This document shows positions 5,077 to 10,121 of a stretch of DNA of 10,121 nt, one piece after another (positions within the stretch are counted from its first letter, which is position 1; each line of letters starts with the position of its first letter). The notes below the pieces were generated by a model. It made no database searches and was not told the DNA's origin. It saw only the letters and a list, made by a program, of their open reading frames with translations. Location: NCBI GenBank assembly GCA_002373775.1, contig DFJW01000081.1, positions 1 to 10,121 of the forward strand, in the 5' to 3' direction. The position numbers and the translations under genes are program-made. The stretch is from Ruminococcus flavefaciens (GTDB lineage: Bacteria > Bacillota > Clostridia > Oscillospirales > Ruminococcaceae).

Positions 5077-7980
5077 ATGGACATACATAAAATAATACTG
5101 GATCAGATACAGCAGCCCTTATGGGACAGCTGGTATATAAAAGAAGAGATCGGCAAAGGTGCTTCGAGCGTGGTCTACCGTATAGAAGCAAAGCGTGAGC
5201 AGAGGACGGATGTATCTGCGCTCAAAGTTGAGCCGCTGATAGTTGACGAGAATGTCTATACCGATGACAGGCAGCGCATGGAATTCCTCGAAAAGAAGCG
5301 CATAGACGCTGAAAACGAGACAACGATCATGTACAAGCTGCGACGTTCTCCGTATATCGTATGGTATGAGGACGAGTCCATAAAGCCTCTGAGATATGAG
5401 GGCAGAGATCTCGGTTACTATTTCCTCATCCGCATGGAATACCTGACCAGCGTGCAGAAGCTGATGAAAGCACACAAATTCGACATCTCCGAGGACAACG
5501 TAGCCAAACTTGCCGTGGAGATAGGCTCAGGCATAAAGGCAGCCCATGATTTCGGAGTGATACACAGGGACATAAAACCCGGAAACTTCTTCGTGAATGA
5601 GGACGGCACATATAAGCTGGGTGATTTCAATATTTCCAAGCGTTCGGTGTCGTCACGCTCATTTGCCGGAACTGAGGGATACATCGCTCCGGAGATTTAC
5701 CGGGCAAAATACCGTTCGGATATGCCGTATACAAAGCAGGCGGATATATATTCCTTCGGCATCGCGCTCTATTGCATGATGAACGACTACCGTTTCCCTT
5801 TCGGCGAGAACTGCCTGCCGGAAGAGGCGATAGAGCGAAGGATGAACGGAGAGAGATTCCAGCCTCCTAAGAATGCCTCAAAGGCTTTTGGGGATATCAT
5901 CATGAAGGCATGTGCTTACGGTCTGAATGAACGCTATAAGAACATGGATGAGATGCTGGATGACCTGAAGGCATACTTCTTGGACAGCAGCAGTACAGTG
6001 CTTTACAAAGATGATGATTCCGATACTATAATCGTAATGCCCAAGGGACTTACCGAAGAGCAGACGGCTACCCGGCTGCATCAGAAACTTACGGGTTCAT
6101 CCGGAACTGTCATGGCAAAGCCGATATCAGCACAGCCCATAAAGCCACTGAAGAAAGCAGTCCCTAAAGCGCAGTCAGTTCCGGCTGTGAACAATGCTGT
6201 GCCTATGGCAGGACAGATGCTTCAGCAGCAGGTCAATAATTATCAGCAAGGTGCCTATCAGCAGCCGCAGGTCTACAGCGGCGGATATCAGCAGCCATAC
6301 GGACAGGCACCACAGAACACCGGAGCATATCCACAGAACTATAACGCAGGTCAGATGCCGCCCTATCAGCCCCAGAACGGCATGCTGAACGGCGGATACA
6401 CTGCACAGCAGAATAATTACACACAGCCGGGTTACGGTCAGCCTTATACGGCTGAGTACGGCGCATCTACATACGGCAGTGCAGCCTATTATCCGGAAGC
6501 GAACGGGAATGCTGAACGTGCAGAGAGTTCGTCAGCCGCATCAAAAGTACTGCTCGCAGCGGTGCTTGTGCTTCTGCTGGGAATACTCGGCGGTCTCCTT
6601 TACTTTGTGTTAAGACCTGATGACAATGACGGTAAGGGGCTTGACGATGATATATCCGTAGTCGATGTGGAGACTACGGAGGATGAGACAGAAGAGGATA
6701 CCGAGTCCACCACTACTGCCACCAGGACTACTACTTCTGCTGTTACAGAATTTGTAAGGACACGCGCTACAACTGTTACCGCATATAAAATCACAACTTC
6801 AAGTACAACTACTGCCCGAACTACTACAAAGACGCAGACTACATCGACTACGACAACAACTGCGACCACAACTCATACTACTACAACTACTGCGACTACT
6901 ACCGCCAAGCGCGAGAATAACGTGACGCTGAGCATAACGGAAATGACACTTCAGGCAGGAGTAAGCGGAAAGATAAGCATATTAAAGTACCCGGAGGGTG
7001 TTTCTGCCGATGAGGCGATATGGTCTTCCAGCAATAAAAAGGTTGCAACGGTAGATAAAAACGGCAATGTTACCGCAGTCGGCGAAGGCGAGTGTACCAT
7101 AACCGTTACATTCAGCAGCAACCGCAGTGCGGCAGGACGCGTGAAGATCACTGTCAATCCGGCAGCTGTTCCTACGAGTGGAAATGTGGGTGCAGCCAAT
7201 ACTGCCAACGGCGGATATGCCTGTGAAGACGGAAAGTCGGTCTACATATCAGACGGAAACGACGTCTATCTCATCGACCAGAAGGGCACTATCGAAACAG
7301 TGGCATATTCCACGGGAGCATATTATATCAACTCTGTTGGAAACAAGCTGTATTTCTGCGATCCGGAATCTGACAACAGCCTCTGTTCCATGAACAAGGA
7401 CGGGACCGGCTATAAAGTCCTGAACTCGGATTACTGCTATGAACTGATCTACTATAAGGACTGGCTATATTTCAGTGAAGTGGACGGAGAAAATAACTAT
7501 GTTTGCCGTATGAAGCCTGACGGCACAGGATATACCAGGTTAGCTGATATAAGAGTATGGTATATGACGATATACAGCGACAGGATATACCTCATCAATT
7601 ACGATGATGACTATCATGTTGCCTCCATGGAACTCGACGGCACAGGCTACAAGACGCTTGTCAAGTCAAAGTGTTCTGATCTTTGCGTTACAGGCGGAAA
7701 GATATACTATTCCACTGACCGTGATTCTCGCTGGCTCTATTCAGCCGAACTTGACGGTACAGTACAGTCTGCACTGCGCAAAAGCTATACAAGGAACACC
7801 AATGTCCGCGGAGATTATATCTACTGTACAAACAGCAACAAGCGGATATGCAAGCTGGATGCTGACGGAAATCTGCTCAAGACCTATACACCTGAGAATG
7901 TAAGCTTTATGGTCATCATAGGCGATACTGCATATTATCAGGACGATGAGGGCGATGTGGGCGCACTGAAACTCAACTGA
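5077..7980 (+). CDS. Receptor-type Ser/Thr kinase with Gln/Tyr-rich linker, BIG2 and DUF5050 beta-propeller ectodomain (kinase 3)
   Basis: Started at 5077 the protein has 967 residues; a longer frame from 5059 adds six and lacks a ribosome site. The kinase domain (about 20-300) shows GKGASSVV (26-33), Lys50, Glu81, HRD (163-165), Lys167, Asn170, DFN (183-185) and APE (204-206), so it should be active. The linker begins with Thr-rich candidate phospho-sites (STVLYKDDD, DTIIV) and then holds a Gln/Tyr/Pro/Gly-rich stretch (about 378-474). One membrane helix (490-512) is followed by an acidic, Thr-rich stalk (533-611), a BIG2 domain (615-694; IWSSSNKKVATV, GNVTAV) and a DUF5050 propeller-like region (701-967) with recurring DGTGY turns. 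It is the largest of three tandem paralogues and has its own promoter and terminator. The ligand and substrates cannot be read from sequence. Confidence 0.95.
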   Translation: MDIHKIILDQIQQPLWDSWYIKEEIGKGASSVVYRIEAKREQRTDVSALKVEPLIVDENVYTDDRQRMEFLEKKRIDAENETTIMYKLRRSPYIVWYEDESIKPLRYEGRDLGYYFLIRMEYLTSVQKLMKAHKFDISEDNVAKLAVEIGSGIKAAHDFGVIHRDIKPGNFFVNEDGTYKLGDFNISKRSVSSRSFAGTEGYIAPEIYRAKYRSDMPYTKQADIYSFGIALYCMMNDYRFPFGENCLPEEAIERRMNGERFQPPKNASKAFGDIIMKACAYGLNERYKNMDEMLDDLKAYFLDSSSTVLYKDDDSDTIIVMPKGLTEEQTATRLHQKLTGSSGTVMAKPISAQPIKPLKKAVPKAQSVPAVNNAVPMAGQMLQQQVNNYQQGAYQQPQVYSGGYQQPYGQAPQNTGAYPQNYNAGQMPPYQPQNGMLNGGYTAQQNNYTQPGYGQPYTAEYGASTYGSAAYYPEANGNAERAESSSAASKVLLAAVLVLLLGILGGLLYFVLRPDDNDGKGLDDDISVVDVETTEDETEEDTESTTTATRTTTSAVTEFVRTRATTVTAYKITTSSTTTARTTTKTQTTSTTTTTATTTHTTTTTATTTAKRENNVTLSITEMTLQAGVSGKISILKYPEGVSADEAIWSSSNKKVATVDKNGNVTAVGEGECTITVTFSSNRSAAGRVKITVNPAAVPTSGNVGAANTANGGYACEDGKSVYISDGNDVYLIDQKGTIETVAYSTGAYYINSVGNKLYFCDPESDNSLCSMNKDGTGYKVLNSDYCYELIYYKDWLYFSEVDGENNYVCRMKPDGTGYTRLADIRVWYMTIYSDRIYLINYDDDYHVASMELDGTGYKTLVKSKCSDLCVTGGKIYYSTDRDSRWLYSAELDGTVQSALRKSYTRNTNVRGDYIYCTNSNKRICKLDADGNLLKTYTPENVSFMVIIGDTAYYQDDEGDVGALKLN
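6208..6498 (+). repeat. Gln/Tyr/Pro/Gly-rich low-complexity segment in kinase 3
   Basis: Roughly 97 residues contain about 21 Gln and 16 Tyr, with many Asn, Pro and Gly and almost no charge until the last few residues. Short phrases such as YQQP, GGYQQPYG and QPGYGQPY recur. It lies on the cytoplasmic side between the kinase domain and the membrane helix. The composition is prion-like or phase-separation-like. Kinases 1 and 2 lack it. Confidence 0.85.
6673..6909 (+). repeat. Thr-rich extracellular stalk of kinase 3
   Basis: By my count, 43 of 79 residues are Thr, in runs of two to five broken by Ala, Ser, Arg, Lys or His. The first part is acidic (ETTEDETEEDTES). ACA, ACC, ACG and ACT codons are mixed, which points to protein-level selection for Thr, not a microsatellite expansion. 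It spaces the BIG2 domain from the membrane and is probably an extended or glycosylated stalk crossing the wall. Confidence 0.85.
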
Positions 7981-8008
7981 CGCAGGCAATACGCGATATA
8001 TGAATAAC

Positions 8009-8043
8009 AAGGAGGAACGATCTCAGGATGTTCCTCCTTTTTT
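8009..8043 (+). terminator. Intrinsic terminator after kinase 3
   Basis: AAGGAGGAAC (8009-8018) pairs perfectly with GTTCCTCCTT (8030-8039) around an 11-nt loop, and the T-run spans 8038-8043. It begins 29 nt after the kinase 3 stop, so it ends the kinase transcript and makes the amidase a separate transcription unit. The AAGGAGG in the left arm is not a ribosome site, since no ORF follows it at a usable distance. Confidence 0.92.
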
Positions 8044-8090
8044 ATTTGTGATCTTGTTCACGGCAAACCAGAGTGTATTCATAAAAACGG

Positions 8091-8113
8091 CATTGCATGA
8101 ATATCATTCAATG
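8091..8113 (+). promoter_or_regulatory. 23-bp near-palindrome upstream of the amidase (candidate operator or leader hairpin)
   Basis: CATTGCATGA (8091-8100) and TCATTCAATG (8104-8113) are inverted copies with a single mismatch in 10 positions and a 3-nt ATA centre. The element ends 18 nt before the ribosome site at 8132. Only a weak promoter can be proposed upstream (TTGTTC at 8054, TATTCA at 8076). There is no T-run, so it is not a terminator. Confidence 0.5.
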
Positions 8114-8131
8114 ACAGATCTCGCACTGAGC

Positions 8132-8139
8132 AGGAGGAG
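8132..8139 (+). promoter_or_regulatory. Ribosome binding site of the amidase gene
   Basis: AGGAGGAG precedes two possible in-frame starts, TTG at 8143 and ATG at 8149. AGGAGG ends 5 nt before the TTG, and the overlapping AGGAG ends 9 nt before the ATG. Both are possible; I favour the ATG because it gives a normal start codon and the usual MKK-type signal-peptide N-terminus. Confidence 0.8.
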
Positions 8140-8148
8140 ATATTGAAA

Positions 8149-8880
8149 ATGAAAAAGACACACAGAAGGATAATCAGCGGTGCTATAGTAGCTGTATGTG
8201 CAGTTGCCGGGATAAGTGCCGCTTCAGCAGTCAGCAGAAAAGCGAGCCCGGATGCTGTACCGGCTGCAACGACACTGTATTCTGATGAAACGCCGGTGAT
8301 AATACTTGACGCAGGACACGGCGGATTCGACGGCGGATGCGTATCGGTTGACGGAACACCGGAAAAGGGGATAAACCTTGACATACTGCTGCGTCTGAGG
8401 GACATACTTGAGATAAACGGTTATGAGGTGATAGTCACCCGTGATGAGGATGTTTCCATACACGACAGCGGCATTGAAGGCATGGCGGCACAGAAGGGCA
8501 GCGATATGGACAACAGGCTTGAGATATTCAACAGCAGCGACAATGCGGTGTGCATATCCATACATCAGAATCAGTTCACCGAACCGCAGTATCGTGGAGC
8601 TCAGATGTTCTATTCAGACACTGACAGCCGCAGTGCAGAGCTTGCACGTTCCATGCAGAAGAGTTTCCGTGACCTTCTGCAACCCGAAAACAACAGGGAG
8701 ATAAAGCGCTGCGGGAAGGAACTTTTCCTTTGCTATTACAGCAAGAATCCCACGATAATGGCGGAATGCGGCTTCCTTTCAAACCCTGATGAGGCGGCTC
8801 TTCTGGAAACTGAGGAGTATCGTACCAAAGTGGCACTGACGCTCTATGCCGGGCTCAATGACTATCTCAGCAGCAAATAA
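8149..8880 (+). CDS. Exported N-acetylmuramoyl-L-alanine amidase (Amidase_3 family, CwlD-like)
   Basis: The predicted 243-residue protein (245 from the alternative TTG at 8143) would cleave the bond between N-acetylmuramic acid and L-Ala in peptidoglycan. A basic N-terminus and hydrophobic segment (about 7-28) indicate a signal peptide or membrane anchor. The Amidase_3 catalytic domain starts at about 49 and fills the rest. It shows the zinc ligands His57 (DAGHGG), Glu72 (EKGINLDI) and His139 (SIHQNQF), and the catalytic Glu206 in the AECGFLSN signature. No SPOR, SH3b or LysM wall-binding domain is present. The size and single-domain layout resemble CwlD, which makes muramic lactam in spore cortex, but a vegetative role is equally possible, so no gene symbol is given. 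The gene stands alone between the kinase 3 terminator and the lipoprotein gene. A role in remodelling the wall sensed by the kinases is inference. Confidence 0.93.
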   Translation: MKKTHRRIISGAIVAVCAVAGISAASAVSRKASPDAVPAATTLYSDETPVIILDAGHGGFDGGCVSVDGTPEKGINLDILLRLRDILEINGYEVIVTRDEDVSIHDSGIEGMAAQKGSDMDNRLEIFNSSDNAVCISIHQNQFTEPQYRGAQMFYSDTDSRSAELARSMQKSFRDLLQPENNREIKRCGKELFLCYYSKNPTIMAECGFLSNPDEAALLETEEYRTKVALTLYAGLNDYLSSK

Positions 8881-8954
8881 TATATGTCACCTGATTTCGC
8901 ACAGTTTTTTCGTTGGTTTCCGTAAACTATCACAGGATTCACATATTGGAACTA

Positions 8955-8960
8955 TATAAT
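8955..8960 (+). promoter_or_regulatory. Candidate -10 element for the lipoprotein gene
   Basis: A perfect TATAAT lies 65 nt upstream of the ATG at 9026 in an AT-rich gap of 145 bp. The position 17 bp upstream (8932-8937, ACAGGA) does not resemble a -35 and no TG extension is present, so this may need an activator or be fortuitous. No clear terminator follows the amidase stop, so read-through is also possible. Confidence 0.4.
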
Positions 8961-9025
8961 AACATCATAGAAAAGAGATAAGAAAAAAGTAATGGGATTG
9001 GGAACTTGAGAAAGTGGTGAACTTT

Positions 9026-10121
9026 ATGAAAGCTCTTAACAATTACAAAAAAACCTTGAGTTTCCTTATGGCAGCATTTACATTCGCAGCAGCAACAGTC
9101 GGATGCAGCAGCAACAGCAACAGTGATTCCGGTGACACATCAGTTGTGACTTCTTCCGGTCAGGAAGAAAGTTCTGAGGCTGATACATCAGAAAAAACAC
9201 CATCATCCGGCAGCACAGCAGAGATCGAAACGCTCTCTTCCAAGAATATGTCAGGCAGTGAACTCTTTTCTGACCGTGACATTGATCCTTCATACGATTC
9301 TGTAGACGCTGAGATCACTCTCAACGGCGATTCTATAGCCGTAGAAGGTACAGGAGCAACGTCGGAGGGTACTACCCTTACTATCACTGAGGAAGGCATA
9401 TATCGCATCACAGGCACGCTCAGCGACGGACAGATAATCGTCAATGCACCCAAGGCAAAAGTGCAGCTCGTGCTTGACAATGCTTCTGTAAGCTGTTCGA
9501 CATCAGCGCCGATATACATAACAGATGCTGACAAGACCTTCATAACACTGGCTGACGGCAGCAGCAATACGGTCACTGACGGCAAGACGTACGTTTTCAG
9601 TGAAGATACTGAAGATGAGCCGGATGCAGCAATATTCAGCCATGACAGCCTGACGATAAACGCTCTCGGCAGCGGTTCTCTTACAGTGAACGGAAATTAT
9701 TCCTGCGGTATCCGCAGCAAGGATGATATAGTTATTACAGGCGGCGATATCACAGTCAACGCAGTAGATGACGGCATCAAAGGCAAGGACTACGTTGCAG
9801 TGGCTGACGGCAGTATCACTGTGACAGCCGGCGGTGACGGCATAAAATCAACTAATTCCGAAGATGAAGGTCTCGGTTTCATATACATCGAGGACGGCAG
9901 CTTCAATATCGCAGCATCTCAGGACGGCATGCAGGCAGAGACCGTATTCAACGCTATTGGCGGTGAATTTGACATAACTTCCGGCGGCGGAAGCAGTAAT
10001 TCCACCAAGACTCATTCTGACGATTTCGGCGGAATGGGCGGCGGTTTCGGCGGACGCGGCGGAATGAACGGCAGTTTTGAAATGCCCACAGACGAAAACG
10101 GCGAAGTTACAATGCCTGATG
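9026..10121 (+). CDS. Lipoprotein with Cthe_2159-like carbohydrate-binding beta-helix domain (3' end outside window)
   Basis: An open frame of 365 codons runs without a stop to the right edge. GTGGTGA lies 5 nt before the ATG. The N-terminus is a lipoprotein signal peptide: MKALNNYKK, a hydrophobic stretch, then TVGC with Cys27 as the lipidation site, although Thr at -3 is less usual than Leu. A Ser/Thr/Glu-rich tether follows to about residue 90. From about 93 the sequence is a right-handed beta-helix-like array with turns such as GDITVNAVDDGIKGKDY, SITVTAGGDGIKS and SQDGMQAE. These match the Cthe_2159 (PF14262) family, whose founding member from Clostridium thermocellum binds polygalacturonate and Ca2+. 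A Gly/Met/Phe-rich insert (about 334-350) lies near the visible end. The protein probably sits on the outer face of the membrane and binds acidic glycan. Its length and C-terminus are unknown. Confidence 0.88.
   Translation, partial: MKALNNYKKTLSFLMAAFTFAAATVGCSSNSNSDSGDTSVVTSSGQEESSEADTSEKTPSSGSTAEIETLSSKNMSGSELFSDRDIDPSYDSVDAEITLNGDSIAVEGTGATSEGTTLTITEEGIYRITGTLSDGQIIVNAPKAKVQLVLDNASVSCSTSAPIYITDADKTFITLADGSSNTVTDGKTYVFSEDTEDEPDAAIFSHDSLTINALGSGSLTVNGNYSCGIRSKDDIVITGGDITVNAVDDGIKGKDYVAVADGSITVTAGGDGIKSTNSEDEGLGFIYIEDGSFNIAASQDGMQAETVFNAIGGEFDITSGGGSSNSTKTHSDDFGGMGGGFGGRGGMNGSFEMPTDENGEVTMPD

Noticed and set aside
3807..6909. Thr-codon runs as slipped-strand contingency repeats controlling phase variation
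   Set aside because: The four Thr codons are mixed and no long perfect repeat unit exists, so slippage is unlikely to be frequent.
8047..8062. CRP/FNR-like site TGTGA-N6-TCACG between kinase 3 and the amidase
   Set aside because: A match of this size is expected by chance, it sits right after the terminator, and classical cAMP-CRP control is not expected in Clostridia.
8881..9025. Small gene or terminator in the gap after the amidase
   Set aside because: No ORF with a ribosome site was seen, and the T-run at 8905-8910 has only a weak three-bp stem before it.
9160..9585. Antisense reading frame of 141 codons inside the lipoprotein gene, and similar minus-strand frames over the kinase Thr-rich stalks
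   Set aside because: They mirror genes with strong domain evidence. The Val/Ser-rich products are the expected complement of Thr and Ser codon runs, and no ribosome sites support them.

Overview
The window looks like chromosomal DNA from a Gram-positive Clostridia member, most likely a Ruminococcus-type Oscillospiraceae. The grounds are consensus sigma-A promoters with extended -10 elements, strong AGGAGG-type ribosome sites, Thr-rich extracellular linkers, a Cthe_2159-type beta-helix lipoprotein, and BIG2 plus DUF5050 ectodomains, all of which are common in that group. The genus call is inference from style, not a database match. All genes are on the + strand.

Layout: (1) Bases 1-55 hold the 3' end of a 5S rRNA and the intrinsic terminator that closes that rRNA operon. 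(2) A consensus promoter (129-157) starts a probable operon of three genes: a four-helix membrane protein of unknown family (203-886), a Hanks-type Ser/Thr kinase with two C-terminal membrane helices (924-2309), and a receptor kinase with a BIG2 plus beta-propeller ectodomain (2337-4955). (3) A near-identical promoter (4980-5008) drives a third, longer receptor kinase (5077-7980), closed by a strong terminator (8009-8043). (4) A 23-bp near-palindrome precedes an exported N-acetylmuramoyl-L-alanine amidase (8149-8880). (5) A lipoprotein with a Cthe_2159-like carbohydrate-binding beta-helix starts at 9026 and runs off the right edge.

The main feature is the three tandem paralogous kinases. All keep the catalytic residues but carry DFN instead of DFG. 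Their architecture is graded: kinase plus membrane hairpin; kinase, TM, BIG2 and propeller; and the same again with a Gln/Tyr-rich cytoplasmic spacer. Each has Thr-x-x-hydrophobic motifs followed by Asp residues between the kinase domain and the membrane, repeated five times in the second kinase. These look like phospho-Thr docking sites for FHA domains. A working model, which is inference, is that the ectodomains sense something in the wall or on external glycan and the kinase domains recruit FHA partners encoded elsewhere. The amidase and glycan-binding lipoprotein next door fit a cell-envelope theme but have their own control regions. No PP2C phosphatase, FHA protein or PASTA domain is visible in the window, and no mobile element, CRISPR array or tRNA was seen.
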